Positions 16,389 through 25,621 of a stretch of 51,733 bases of DNA are shown here, in pieces. The translations under genes were made by a program, and so were the position numbers. Positions within the stretch are counted from its first letter, which is position 1. Every line of letters starts with the position of its first letter. The DNA comes from JBOHTO01 sp050733695 (lineage in GTDB: Bacteria; Gemmatimonadota; Gemmatimonadetes; Gemmatimonadales; Gemmatimonadaceae): NCBI GenBank assembly GCA_050733695.1, contig JBOHTO010000077.1:1-51733 (forward strand), read 5' to 3'. A model generated the notes under the pieces. The model was not told the DNA's origin and searched no databases. It saw only the letters and a program-made list of their open reading frames with translations.

Positions 16389-17510
16389 CTACACCACTCC
16401 GCGCGCGACCGGCTCGCCGCGCAGAAGGCGCAGGAGGTGATTCACGACCTCATCGACGGTCGCGGTCATGGCGCGCGGTGACTTGTCAGCCGGCGTCGGC
16501 TTCCCCTCGCGCCGCGACCCTCGTCCCCCTGCCGCCGTTTCGGAGCGATGGATCCGGACCGCGACCGCGTTCGCGACCTCGGGCATCCACGACATCGGGT
16601 TGCTCGACCGTCCCCAGGTGTACACGGTCACCCTCGGCACGCCGAGCGCGGTAGCCATGTGCGCGGGTCCGGTGTTCGCCGAAAGGAATGCGTCGCAGGT
16701 GGCGAGCGCCGACAGGAAGTCACGCAGATCGGGGACATCCACGACGCGCGCGTCGGGGGCGCCACCGAGCAGCTCCGCGATCAGGGCATCGTCTCCGGGC
16801 ATGCGGAAGATTATCGCGGCGACACCCCTCGACGCGAGAGCTCGGGCGACAGCCGTGAAGCCTTCCACCTTCCACGAGCGCGATGGATCGGCGGTCGAGA
16901 GGACGAGGCCGACGCGCGGCGCGCCGGGCGGCGCGCCCGCGGCCGCAACGAGGGACTCTCCGCGCACGCGCTCCTCTTCGGTCAGGAACAGCCGCGGCGA
17001 GGCCCCGGAAACCGCAACACCGATCCGCTGGAGCAGCCGTCGGCGATCGCGCAGCACGTAGGTCGGCTCGCGGGCGCGCGGCACGGGGTGGGTGTACACC
17101 CAGCTCCATCCGGCGCTGCGAAATCCCGCACGCACCGGCGCACCGGACGCGCGCGTGAGCATGGCGGTGCGCGGATTGGATTGAACGTCGATGACCCAGT
17201 CGTAATGCCGCCGGCGGACCGCACGCCACATTCCCACCGCGGTGCCCTCGTACACGATTCGCTCCGAGATCAGAGCGTGGCCCGCGAGCAGCGAGGCGGC
17301 AGCCGGTTCGAGGAGAAAGTCGAGTTCCGCTGCGGGGTACGCGCGGCTGAGATCCTCGAGAAGCGCCGTGGTCAGGAGGACGTCGCCGAGGCGGCGAAGC
17401 TGGATGACGAGCACGCGCCCGGGCGCCGCATGGCCCGCGCGCGCGGTGTCCGCCATGCCGCGATCATCATCCCGGGGCTCAGCCATGCGTGTTCCTGCCG
17501 CTTCGCTCAT
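16389..17510 (-). CDS. Glycosyltransferase family 9 (LPS heptosyltransferase-like)
   Basis: A GT-B enzyme of the ADP-heptose:LPS heptosyltransferase family. Evidence: VLVIQLRRLGDVLLTTALLEDL at the start of the first Rossmann domain, WVIDVQSNPRTAML, then in the donor domain VGLVLSTADPSRSWKVEGF and the family signature SANTGPAHMATALGVPRVTVY followed by PMSWMPE. I chose ATG 17510 (MSEAAGTRMAEP), giving 373 residues; 17486 is an alternative, and the first ~30 residues before the beta strand are poorly conserved in any case. The frame extends to 17609 without support. Divergent from the GT4 gene (151 bp between starts) and followed by the split DUF4254 gene. Confidence 0.9.
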   Translation of the reverse strand: MSEAAGTRMAEPRDDDRGMADTARAGHAAPGRVLVIQLRRLGDVLLTTALLEDLSRAYPAAELDFLLEPAAASLLAGHALISERIVYEGTAVGMWRAVRRRHYDWVIDVQSNPRTAMLTRASGAPVRAGFRSAGWSWVYTHPVPRAREPTYVLRDRRRLLQRIGVAVSGASPRLFLTEEERVRGESLVAAAGAPPGAPRVGLVLSTADPSRSWKVEGFTAVARALASRGVAAIIFRMPGDDALIAELLGGAPDARVVDVPDLRDFLSALATCDAFLSANTGPAHMATALGVPRVTVYTWGRSSNPMSWMPEVANAVAVRIHRSETAAGGRGSRREGKPTPADKSPRAMTATVDEVVNHLLRLLRGEPVARGVV

Positions 17511-17661
17511 GATGTTAAGATTACGCGCGCGCCCATGCGCGACGCAGTTCACGCGGCGACGCCCGGATCGCGGCCGTGCCGGAGCGCAGACGGCGCCAGC
17601 CCGACCCATTATACCGGAGGAATCCGACGATCACCACTCGCTGCTCGGCGGGGACCTGCGC

Positions 17662-18888
17662 GTGAAGCATCTCTTCATCACACAGGACTTCGGGCCGGAC
17701 CTCGGCGGCATGGCGCGCCGGCACGTCGAGCTCTGCCGCCGGCTGGCGGATGACGGCATGGTGGTTTCCACCGTTGCGGCTCGCGATGCCGCAGCCTTCG
17801 ACGCTGGCGAGCGTTACGAGATAGACCGGCAACCGTTCACCTTCGAGCGCGCCAAGCTCCTCTCGAACGAGCTGCGGTGGGCACGGTGGCTGCAGCGCCG
17901 CTGTCGTGCGGGAGGCGTGGATATCGTGCACTGCGGCAACATCCGGCCCACCGGCTACGCCGCCTGGTGGACGTTTCGCCGTGGGCGAAAGCCGTATCTG
18001 CTTTACGTCAACGGAGCCGACCTCCTCCGGGAGCGCGAGAAGGCACACAACGCGCTCAAGCGTGCGACCGCGCGCGCGATATTTGGCAAAGCCTCCGCGA
18101 TCGTCGCGAATTCCGCGTGGACCGCGGAGATCGCCTCCGCCACGATGCACGAGGTGGGACTGCGCGCGCAACCGCTGATCGCGACCATCGAGCTGGGCAC
18201 CGACCCCGCGGCCTTCGGGCCGGACCGCGATAGCGGGGCGCTCCGCCATCGTTTCGCGCTTGGCGACAGCCCTCTTCTCTGCACCGTCGCCCGACTGGTG
18301 CCACACAAGGGGCACGACATGGTGCTGCGCGCGCTCGCACTGATCGCCGGCGAACTCCCCTCGCTACGATATCTCGTGGTCGGTACGGGCCCGCACGAGA
18401 ACGACATTCGCCGCCTCGCGGCAGACCTGGGCATCGGCGACCGCGTCGTGCTCGCAGGCGCACTCTCCGATGCGGAGATCGCCGAGGCATACGCGACGTC
18501 CACCGTCTACGTGGGCCTTTCGCGAATACAGCGGCGACCAGGTGGGTCCGAACAGGGTGGGGCAGTGGAAGGATTCGGAATATCCTTCGTCGAGGCGGGT
18601 GCCAGCGGCCTGCCCTGCGTCGCAGGCGACTCGGGCGGCGTGCGCTCGGCCGTCCGCGACGGCGAGACAGGGCTCGTCGTGCCTCCGTGCGATCCGGAAG
18701 CGATTGCTGCCGCGATTCGCGCCCTCATCGAGGATCCCGAACGGCGCCGGCGGATGGGTGCGGCGGCTCGGCTCGCCGTCGAAATGCATTACAACTGGGA
18801 CCGCGTAGCGCGTGACACCAGCGAGCTCGCCCGAAGCGTGCTCACGGAGTTTCCACACCGCGCGCCGCCGGAATCGAGCATTCCTTGA
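17662..18888 (+). CDS. Glycosyltransferase family 4 (group 1)
   Basis: A 408-residue retaining GT-B sugar transferase. N-terminal: LFITQDFGPDLGGMARRHVELC, a typical GT4 opening. Donor domain: ATIELGTDPAAF, LCTVARLVPHKGHDMVLRAL (R and K of the phosphate site), LVVGTGPHENDIRRLA, VVLAGALSDAEIAEAYATS and the EGFGISFVEAGASGLPCVAG E-x7-E motif. I chose GTG 17662 (VKHLFITQDFG); the open frame upstream to 17242 overlaps the divergent gene and does not look like protein. The stop overlaps the TTG of the acyltransferase gene. Confidence 0.92.
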   Translation: MKHLFITQDFGPDLGGMARRHVELCRRLADDGMVVSTVAARDAAAFDAGERYEIDRQPFTFERAKLLSNELRWARWLQRRCRAGGVDIVHCGNIRPTGYAAWWTFRRGRKPYLLYVNGADLLREREKAHNALKRATARAIFGKASAIVANSAWTAEIASATMHEVGLRAQPLIATIELGTDPAAFGPDRDSGALRHRFALGDSPLLCTVARLVPHKGHDMVLRALALIAGELPSLRYLVVGTGPHENDIRRLAADLGIGDRVVLAGALSDAEIAEAYATSTVYVGLSRIQRRPGGSEQGGAVEGFGISFVEAGASGLPCVAGDSGGVRSAVRDGETGLVVPPCDPEAIAAAIRALIEDPERRRRMGAAARLAVEMHYNWDRVARDTSELARSVLTEFPHRAPPESSIP

Positions 18889-19808
18889 CCGTCAGCATCG
18901 CGCACCGTTTGCAGTACCATGCCCTGCGGGGCGTAGTGTCGGCGCTCGCCGCCATCTCATGGAAACGAGCCTGCGCCCTTGGCGAGAACCTCGGCGCAGT
19001 GGGCTTCCGCCCGCTCCGAATACGCCGGGGTGTTGTCGAGCGCCATCTGGCCGCCGCCTTTCCCGGACTACCGGCTGCAGAGATCACGAGGATCGCGCGC
19101 GCCGCATACGAGCATCTCGGCCGAATCACTATCGAGACGGCCCTGCTTCCCGAGCGCGGAAAGGAAGGAGTGCTCGAGCTCATGCAGGGCACCGACGGCT
19201 GGCACATCGTCGAGGACGCGCTCTCGGCCGGACGCGGATTGATCCTCGTGACCGGACACCTCGGCAACTGGGAACTCGGCGGCGCCTATCTCGCGGCGCG
19301 CGGCGTTCCGATCGACGTCATAGTCCGCGGACAGTCCAACCCGCTGTTCGAGGATTACATGAACGAGACGCGATCGCGCCTCGGGATGGATGTCGTGCAC
19401 GACTCGGAGGCCGTGCGGCGCACTCCGCGCTCGCTGCGCTCCGGCCGCGCCGTGGCGTTCCTCGCCGATCAGGGTGTTCGCGGTCTCGCGTCGACCTTCG
19501 TGCCGTTCTTCGGGAGGCCGGCCAAGACTCCGCGCGGACCGGCTGTCTTCGCACTGCGCCTGCATGTTCCGGTCGTCTTCGCCGCCGTCATCCGCCAGCC
19601 GGGCGAAGAAGGTCGTTACCGGATGTCGTTCGAGACGATCGATGTTCCCCACACCGGCGACAGGCAGCGCGATGTCGACAGCACGGTAGCCGCGTACACC
19701 AGCGTGCTGGAGCGTTGGGTGCGGCGGACGCCGGAGCAGTATCTCTGGCAGCATCGGCGCTGGCGGCGCCAGCCGCCGGACACTCCGCCGGAGTTGCGCG
19801 AACCATGA
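18885..19808 (+). CDS. Lipid A biosynthesis acyltransferase (LpxL/HtrB family)
   Basis: A 307-residue inner-membrane acyltransferase that would add a secondary acyl chain to lipid A or a related glycolipid. It has the H-x4-E catalytic motif in VTGHLGNWELGGAYLA, VIVRGQSNPLFEDYMNETRSR, FLADQGVRGLASTFVPFFGR and FALRLHVPVVFAAVIR, ending with the family's P-E-Q-Y-L-W-x-H-R-R-W. The start TTG 18885 overlaps the preceding stop (TTGA) and gives the usual length. Its place after two sugar transferases and near an MsbA-like exporter supports outer-leaflet glycolipid synthesis. Confidence 0.95.
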   Translation: MTVSIAHRLQYHALRGVVSALAAISWKRACALGENLGAVGFRPLRIRRGVVERHLAAAFPGLPAAEITRIARAAYEHLGRITIETALLPERGKEGVLELMQGTDGWHIVEDALSAGRGLILVTGHLGNWELGGAYLAARGVPIDVIVRGQSNPLFEDYMNETRSRLGMDVVHDSEAVRRTPRSLRSGRAVAFLADQGVRGLASTFVPFFGRPAKTPRGPAVFALRLHVPVVFAAVIRQPGEEGRYRMSFETIDVPHTGDRQRDVDSTVAAYTSVLERWVRRTPEQYLWQHRRWRRQPPDTPPELREP

Positions 19809-20698
19809 GAGGTCAGCTCCTGCCTCGTCTCGGTCGCGATGGCCGCGCCCTGCTCGGCGCGACGGTCGTCGTTCTCATGATCGTTGCCGCCATCGCGGCG
19901 CCCGTGATAGCGCGGTACGATCCGCTCGACATCGATCTCAGCAATCAGCTCGAACCGCCCTCCGCCGAGCACTGGCTGGGGACCGATGTGCAGGGACGCG
20001 ATGTGTGGGCACGCCTCGTTTACGGCGCGCGCGTATCGCTGGCGGTCGGACTCGTCTCGCAGAGCATAGCGCTATCGATCGGTGTCGTCTTCGGTCTCCT
20101 TGCCGGATACTACGGGCGCTGGCTCGACGAACTGGTGATGCGTCTCGCGGACATCACGCTGGCGTTCCCCACGCTTCTGCTGCTCATCGCGATGGTCGCG
20201 GCGCTGCAGCCGTCCATGGGAGTCGTCTTCGTCACCATCGGACTCGTTGGATGGGCCGGGATGGCGCGGCTCGTGCGTGGCCAGACTCTCGTCGTCCGAC
20301 AACTGGAGTACGTGCAGGCCATCCGCGCGCTTGGAGCGCGCGACTGGCGCATTCTGGTCCGGCACGTCCTTCCCAATGTTGTCGCTCCCGTGGTCATCGC
20401 GGCGACGCTGGGTATCGCCGGCGCCATGATGGCCGAGGCCGCACTGTCGTTTCTCGGACTCGGCGTCCCGCCGCCGACACCGAGCTGGGGATCGATGATC
20501 TCCGACGGTCGGGATCTCGGCCAGTTGCGCAACGCTCCGTGGACATCGCTCTTCCCCGGTCTCGCCATCGGAGCAGCGGTGCTCGGCTTCAATCTGCTGG
20601 GCGATGCGCTGCGCGATGGGCTCGACCCCCGTGGCAGACCCGGCGGCGGCGGTGCGCCACGCATCGTGCCGGAGGCGGCGAGCAGTATCGCCCCATGA
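19805..20698 (+). CDS. ABC transporter permease, DppC/OppC type
   Basis: A 297-residue inner-membrane permease of the dipeptide/oligopeptide/nickel importer family. N-terminal helix then APVIARYDPLDIDL and HWLGTDVQGRDVWARLVYGAR, the standard DppC opening. About five further helices, with the EAA loop YVQAIRALGARDWRILVRHVLPN that docks on the ATPase, then MAEAALSFLGLGVPPPTPSWG. No DppB permease, ATPase or binding protein lies in the window, so the subunit is separated from its partners. ATG 19805 overlaps the acyltransferase stop and its own stop overlaps the aminotransferase start. Confidence 0.93.
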   Translation: MRGQLLPRLGRDGRALLGATVVVLMIVAAIAAPVIARYDPLDIDLSNQLEPPSAEHWLGTDVQGRDVWARLVYGARVSLAVGLVSQSIALSIGVVFGLLAGYYGRWLDELVMRLADITLAFPTLLLLIAMVAALQPSMGVVFVTIGLVGWAGMARLVRGQTLVVRQLEYVQAIRALGARDWRILVRHVLPNVVAPVVIAATLGIAGAMMAEAALSFLGLGVPPPTPSWGSMISDGRDLGQLRNAPWTSLFPGLAIGAAVLGFNLLGDALRDGLDPRGRPGGGGAPRIVPEAASSIAP

Positions 20699-21849
20699 CC
20701 GCGTACGATGTGGACAGACTCAGGGAGCGCGAGTTTCCGTGGACGGCGCGCTGTGACACGGTATACCTGAACAGTGCGGCGACGGGTCCGATGCCAGGGC
20801 GCTCCATCGCAGCTACGGATGATTTCACAGCGCTCCGCGCCGAGCCGCAGCGCGTCAGCGAGGACCTGCAGTTCGGAACGCTGACGCGTTCGCGCGAGCT
20901 GTGCGCGCGACTGATCGGCGCCGATCCGGCGGAGATCGCGCTCATGACCAACACGAGCTACGGTATCAACCTCGCCGCCCGCGCTCTGTACCTGGCGGCG
21001 GGCGACATCGTGCTCACGCATGACCGCGAATTCCCGGCGAACGTCTATCCGTGGATGGCACTCGAGCGGAGCAGGGGCGTGCGTCTTGAGCGAATTCCGT
21101 GCACGGGCGATCTTCCCGACGAGGAGGCACTGCTGCGCGCTCTGGATCGTCCGCGTGTGCGCGCCGTCACACTCTCGTGGGTGTCCTTTGCGACAGGCTA
21201 CCGCGCTGACCTGGTGCGCGTGGGTGCGGCGTGCCGCGAGCGCGGAATCCTGTTCGTCGTGGACGCCATCCAGGGGCTCGGCGCCGAAGCGATCGATGTG
21301 CGTGCCTGCGGGATCGACATCCTCGCGTGTGGTGGACAGAAGTGGCTACTCTCTCCGTGGGGTACGGGCTTCGCGTACATCCGTGACGATCTCGTGCGGG
21401 CTCTGGAGCCACAGGCCGTCGGCTGGATGGCAGTGCGCGGGTCCGATGATTTCTCCCGCCTCACGGACTACGACCTGGCGTATCGCCCCGATGCGCGTCG
21501 CTTCGAGGTGGGGACGTTGCCCTTCCAGGAATTCGCCGGTCTGAACGCGAGCATCGGCCTGCTCTTCGAACTCGGACCTGACAGCGTGACCGCGCACATC
21601 TCCTCTCTCGTGGAGCGGCTTGTGCAATGGGCGCTCAGCCGCTCCGACGTACGTCTCGTTACGCCGGCCGACAGCTCACGACGGTGCGGAATCGTGTCGA
21701 TGGCTCCGGCGGACGCAGCAGCGGCGAGCGCGCGCCTGACGAAGGCCGGTGTCATCCATGCCCTGCGGGAGGGGGCGATACGTCTCTCGCCTCACTGCTT
21801 CAATACCATGGCCGATGTGGAGACAGCGATCGCTGCGCTGGAGTGGTAG
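20695..21849 (+). CDS. Class V aminotransferase (PLP-dependent, cysteine desulfurase/epimerase-like)
   Basis: A 384-residue fold-type I PLP enzyme. YLNSAATGPMP is the family opening, MTNTSYGINLAARAL the phosphate loop, FVVDAIQGLGAEAIDV the Asp/Gln that contact PLP (D190, Q193), and ILACGGQKWLLSPWGTGF the Schiff-base lysine (K216). The catalytic Cys loop of true cysteine desulfurases is not evident, and the sequence is closer to isopenicillin-N-epimerase-like members; the substrate cannot be assigned. The ATG at 20695 overlaps the permease stop. The long upstream open frame is the permease in another frame. Confidence 0.88.
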   Translation: MTAYDVDRLREREFPWTARCDTVYLNSAATGPMPGRSIAATDDFTALRAEPQRVSEDLQFGTLTRSRELCARLIGADPAEIALMTNTSYGINLAARALYLAAGDIVLTHDREFPANVYPWMALERSRGVRLERIPCTGDLPDEEALLRALDRPRVRAVTLSWVSFATGYRADLVRVGAACRERGILFVVDAIQGLGAEAIDVRACGIDILACGGQKWLLSPWGTGFAYIRDDLVRALEPQAVGWMAVRGSDDFSRLTDYDLAYRPDARRFEVGTLPFQEFAGLNASIGLLFELGPDSVTAHISSLVERLVQWALSRSDVRLVTPADSSRRCGIVSMAPADAAAASARLTKAGVIHALREGAIRLSPHCFNTMADVETAIAALEW

Positions 21850-21924
21850 CACGACGACAGACATCGCGCGATGGCGGACAGCCTCGTCCGGGGCCTCGCG
21901 ATATCGGCGATCAATGCCGCAGTG

Positions 21925-23232
21925 TCACTCGGCGACGTGTACGAGCGCGTAGTCACGGGCGCCCTTTCTCAGGAGGAAATGCCGTCCTGGCAGCAGATGC
22001 GAACGGGATAGCCGTCGCTCGTCCGCCGCCAGCCGTCGCCCGTTCACGTAGACGCCTCCCTGCTCCAGAAGTCGCCGCCCGGCACCGCGCGACGCGGCGA
22101 GCCCGGTGGTGATCATCATGTCCATGACATCGAAGCCTTCGTTGGCGGCCTCGCCCGAACCGGGCGCGGTGACTTCCGCGAATGGCACTTCCCTTCGCAA
22201 CGCCTCGAGTGCCGCGAGAGACAGGGAAGCAGGATCGGCGCCGCCGAAGAGCGTATCGGACACCTCTGCCGCAACGCGCGCCGGGTCCTCTCCATGCACC
22301 CGTGAGGTGATGTCCACAGCAAGACGTTGTTGCGCCTCGCGGCGCTCCGGTCGTTCGGCAATCGTCCTCTCCAGTTCTTCTATCTCCGAGCGGTCGAGCA
22401 GAGTGAACGTGCGCAGGAATCGCGGAACATCGCGATCCTCCGCGTTGATCCAGAACTGATAGAAGCGGTACGGCGATGTTCGCTCCGGGTCGAGCCACAC
22501 CGACCCCGCCTCTGTCTTCCCGAACTTCGTGCCCGCCGCCGTTGTCATCAGCGGAAAGGTCAGGGCGTGGGCCTCTCCCCCATCGACGCGGCGGATGAGC
22601 TCAATCCCGGCGGTTATGTTGCCCCACTGATCGCTGCCGCCGAGCTGCAGTCGCGCACCGGCACGCCGACTGAGCTCGAGATAGTCGTACGCCTGGAGCA
22701 GCATGTACGAGAACTCGGTGTACGAGATGCCGCCCGATCCCTCGAGTCGGGATTTCACCGACTCCTTCGCCAGCATGGAGCTGATCGTGAAGTGCCTGCC
22801 CGTCTCGCGCATGAAGTCGATCGCCCGCAGACCGGTGAGCCATTCGGCATTGTCGAGCATGCGCGCGGCGCGCGGGCCCGTGAAATCGACGAAGCGCTCG
22901 AGCTGTGTGCGGATGGCGCGTGCGTTGGCGGCGACGGTGTCCGCGGAACCGAGCTGGCGCTCGGTCGTCTTTCCGCTGGGGTCGCCGATGAGTCCCGTGC
23001 CGCCGCCGACGAGAATGATGGGATTGTGTCCCGACCGTTGCAGGTGCACGAGTCCCATGACCGGCACCAGGTTGCCGACGTGGAGACTCGGCGCCGTTGG
23101 ATCAAAGCCGACGTAACCCGAGACTGGTGCAGCGGCCAGTGCCGCAGCGAGACCCTCCGTCTGCTGGTAGATGAGTCCGCGCCAGGACAGCTCGTCCAGT
23201 AGTGAGCCCAGGGTTGAGGGGGGGGCCGGCAT
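21925..23232 (-). CDS. tyrS: Tyrosyl-tRNA synthetase
   Basis: Charges tRNA-Tyr. The 435-residue protein carries the class I HIGH-like motif in TAPSLHVGN, the tyrosine-site stretch YVGFDPTAPS, GDPSGKTTER, the KMSKS-like loop TKFGKTEAG (so KFGKT here), QLGGSDQWGNITAG and a C-terminal S4 RNA-binding domain with VYVNGRRLAADERRL. Length and order are normal for TyrRS of the TyrRS-1 type. Starts at ATG 23232, divergent from the penicillin-binding protein gene. Confidence 0.98.
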   Translation of the reverse strand: MPAPPSTLGSLLDELSWRGLIYQQTEGLAAALAAAPVSGYVGFDPTAPSLHVGNLVPVMGLVHLQRSGHNPIILVGGGTGLIGDPSGKTTERQLGSADTVAANARAIRTQLERFVDFTGPRAARMLDNAEWLTGLRAIDFMRETGRHFTISSMLAKESVKSRLEGSGGISYTEFSYMLLQAYDYLELSRRAGARLQLGGSDQWGNITAGIELIRRVDGGEAHALTFPLMTTAAGTKFGKTEAGSVWLDPERTSPYRFYQFWINAEDRDVPRFLRTFTLLDRSEIEELERTIAERPERREAQQRLAVDITSRVHGEDPARVAAEVSDTLFGGADPASLSLAALEALRREVPFAEVTAPGSGEAANEGFDVMDMMITTGLAASRGAGRRLLEQGGVYVNGRRLAADERRLSRSHLLPGRHFLLRKGARDYALVHVAE

Positions 23233-23270
23233 GGCACAAAACTAGGCCGGCGCTGTACGAAAGTCACCGT

Positions 23271-23299
23271 TTGATGCGTCAGCATCGGCGGATTACCTT
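23271..23299 (+). promoter_or_regulatory. Weak candidate promoter for the penicillin-binding protein operon
   Basis: TTGATG at 23271-23276 (4 of 6 consensus), a 17-bp spacer and TACCTT at 23294-23299 (3 of 6), placed about 40 bp before GTG 23342 in the divergent tyrS gap. Position and spacing support it; the -10 match is poor. Confidence 0.25.
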
Positions 23300-23341
23300 G
23301 CACCGCGACGCGAAGTCCGCGAGCACATTCAGGCAGACAGC

Positions 23342-25621
23342 GTGCTGCATCTCAGACAAGAGCGGGATCCGGACCACATGGCCGAGCATATCCTTACACG
23401 CAGGTTCTGGCGCCGCCGCCCTGTACTCAGGCGGTCGCTGCTGCTGGCGGCGACGTTCTTCTTCACCTTTGGTGCCGGTGTCGCATATGCGAGCTGGGCG
23501 CTGGTCTGCCGCGGCGGCCAGTGTCCTCCCATCGACGTACTCGACGAATACACGCCGCGACAGACATCCAAGCTGTACGCAGTGGACGGTCGCTTCATCA
23601 CGGAGATCGGCCTCGAACGCCGAACCCTCATCGAGCTCGGCGAGATCCCGAACCAGGTCCGGGACGCCTTCCTCATCACCGAGGACAAGCGCTTCTACGA
23701 TCATGCCGGTATCGACTGGTGGCGCGTGGCGGGCGCGACGGTCCGGAACATCAGGGCAGGCGGGTACGTGCAGGGCTTCTCGACGATCACAATGCAGCTT
23801 GCGCGCAACATTTTTCCGGAGCGCATCTCGCGTGAGAAGACACTCGTCCGCAAGCTCAAGGAAGCCAAGGTGGCGCGGGCGATCGAAGCACGTTACACCA
23901 AGGACAAGATTCTCGAGCTGTACCTGAACCAGATATACCTGGGCAACGGTGCGTACGGCGTGGAGACGGCCGCGCAGCGCTACTTCGGAAAGTCGGCCCG
24001 CGATCTGAATCTCGCTGAAGCGGCCACGCTCGCCGCGCTGCCCAAGGCCCCGGAGCGTTACAATCCCAAGAAGTATCCGGAACGCGCCATACAGCGGCGA
24101 AACACGATCATCGAGCTGATGCGCCGTGAGGAAGCGATCGACGACGGTGCAGCGAGCCTGGCCAAGGCGTACCCCCTCGACCTCGCGCCAAGAACGGAAT
24201 CCGGAGAGATCGCGCCGTACTTCGTGGAATGGGTGCGCAAGCAGCTCGACGCCCAGTTCGGACAGCAGCTCTACGAACAGGGGCTCAAGGTATACACCAC
24301 TCTCGATCTCGACATGCAGTCCGCAGCGGAACGGGCGCTCGAGCACCAGCTCCGCGAGATCGAGGCGGGGAAGGAAGGTCCGTACGATCACATCACCTAC
24401 GAGCAGTTCTTCGCCCGGAGCGCCACGAACGAGGATCCCGACGCGCCGAACTCGCCCTATCTCCAGGCTTCGTTCGTCGCCCTCGATCCCCGCAACGGAG
24501 CGGTTCGCGCACTGATCGGTGGCCGCGATTTCGACGACTCCAAGTTCAACCGCGCGACGCAGGCGCTTCGCCAACCGGGATCGACCTTCAAGCCCTTTGT
24601 CTACTCGGCCGCCATCCAGAACGGCCGGCCGCCGTCCTACATGCTCGAAGACGCGCCGTTGTCGGTGCCGCAGCTCGATGGCGAGCCGTGGACTCCACAG
24701 AACTATGATAACCAGTTCGAAGGGCCCATGACGATGCGCCGGGCACTCTACCTCTCGCGCAACATACCGGCGATCAGAATGGGCATGGAGGTAGGCGCGA
24801 ACACCGTCATCGACATGGCGCGCAAGTTCGGACTCACAACCGCGATCCCGCCCTACCCATCCATCTTCATCGGTGCCTCCGGTGTGTATCCGATCGAGAT
24901 GGTTGCCGCGTACACCGCCTTCCCCACGCTCGGGGTGCGCTCGAGCCCCAATGCCATAGTGAGAGTCGAGGACGCGCAGGGCGAGACGATCTGGGAGCCG
25001 ACGCCGGTGCGCGTGCAGATCATGTCGCCTGACGAATCCTGGCTCATGGTCGACATGATGAAGGATGTCGTTCGCCGTGGCTCGGCGTACTCCAGCGTAT
25101 GGGCCGCCGGATTCCGCACGCCGGCCGGCGGAAAGACGGGCACCACCAACGATGGGTTCGATGTCTGGTACATCGGATACACGGCCGATCTCGTCGCGGG
25201 TGTCTGGATGGGTTTCGACCAGCCCAAGCGGATCAAGGCGAACGCGCAGGGCGGACTGCTCGCCGCGCCGGTATGGACGGCCTTCATGACGGAGGTCTAT
25301 CGTCGCAAACCGGCGCCGCCCGACTGGCCCCGTCCCGAATCGCTCGTCATGCGCGAGATCGACCGTGAGACCGGCCTTCTGCGCAACCCGTTCTGCCCAC
25401 CGGAACTCATCTACACCGAGTTCTTCATTCCCGGCACCGAGCCGATTCGGGAGTGCGACCTGCATTCGCCCTTCATGCTCTCCCCCTTTGACACCACGAT
25501 GATCAACGAGCCCCCGTCGGCGGTGCCGGGAGGGATCAGGGTGCGGCCCGGCGTCGTGCCTCTCCCCCAGCCAAGCACGCCGCGCGATACGACGAATCCG
25601 TTCTATATCCCGCCGCGATGA
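23342..25621 (+). CDS. Class A penicillin-binding protein (PBP1-type transglycosylase/transpeptidase)
   Basis: A 759-residue bifunctional peptidoglycan synthase anchored by one N-terminal helix (about residues 31-50, LLLAATFFFTFGAGVAYA). The GT51 glycosyltransferase has EDKRFYDHAGIDWWRV (catalytic Glu), GFSTITMQLARNIFPE, and ILELYLNQIYLGNGAYGV. The transpeptidase has SxxK as RQPGSTFKPF (Ser about 414), SxN as YLSRNIPA and KTG as AGGKTGTTND (about 596). GTG 23342 is the outermost start; ATG 23378 (MAEHILTRRFW) is equally plausible and gives a more typical short cytoplasmic tail. The C-terminus is a Pro/Thr-rich tail. Its stop overlaps the PHP gene. Confidence 0.95.
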   Translation: MLHLRQERDPDHMAEHILTRRFWRRRPVLRRSLLLAATFFFTFGAGVAYASWALVCRGGQCPPIDVLDEYTPRQTSKLYAVDGRFITEIGLERRTLIELGEIPNQVRDAFLITEDKRFYDHAGIDWWRVAGATVRNIRAGGYVQGFSTITMQLARNIFPERISREKTLVRKLKEAKVARAIEARYTKDKILELYLNQIYLGNGAYGVETAAQRYFGKSARDLNLAEAATLAALPKAPERYNPKKYPERAIQRRNTIIELMRREEAIDDGAASLAKAYPLDLAPRTESGEIAPYFVEWVRKQLDAQFGQQLYEQGLKVYTTLDLDMQSAAERALEHQLREIEAGKEGPYDHITYEQFFARSATNEDPDAPNSPYLQASFVALDPRNGAVRALIGGRDFDDSKFNRATQALRQPGSTFKPFVYSAAIQNGRPPSYMLEDAPLSVPQLDGEPWTPQNYDNQFEGPMTMRRALYLSRNIPAIRMGMEVGANTVIDMARKFGLTTAIPPYPSIFIGASGVYPIEMVAAYTAFPTLGVRSSPNAIVRVEDAQGETIWEPTPVRVQIMSPDESWLMVDMMKDVVRRGSAYSSVWAAGFRTPAGGKTGTTNDGFDVWYIGYTADLVAGVWMGFDQPKRIKANAQGGLLAAPVWTAFMTEVYRRKPAPPDWPRPESLVMREIDRETGLLRNPFCPPELIYTEFFIPGTEPIRECDLHSPFMLSPFDTTMINEPPSAVPGGIRVRPGVVPLPQPSTPRDTTNPFYIPPR

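Noticed and set aside
18812..19804. Upstream extension of the DppC frame and, likewise, of the aminotransferase frame from 20005
   Set aside because: These parts only read the preceding genes in another frame; family starts and 4-bp overlaps place the true starts at 19805 and 20695.
23279..25465. 728-codon minus-strand frame
   Set aside because: Shadow of the penicillin-binding protein gene; high GC leaves long antisense frames open.
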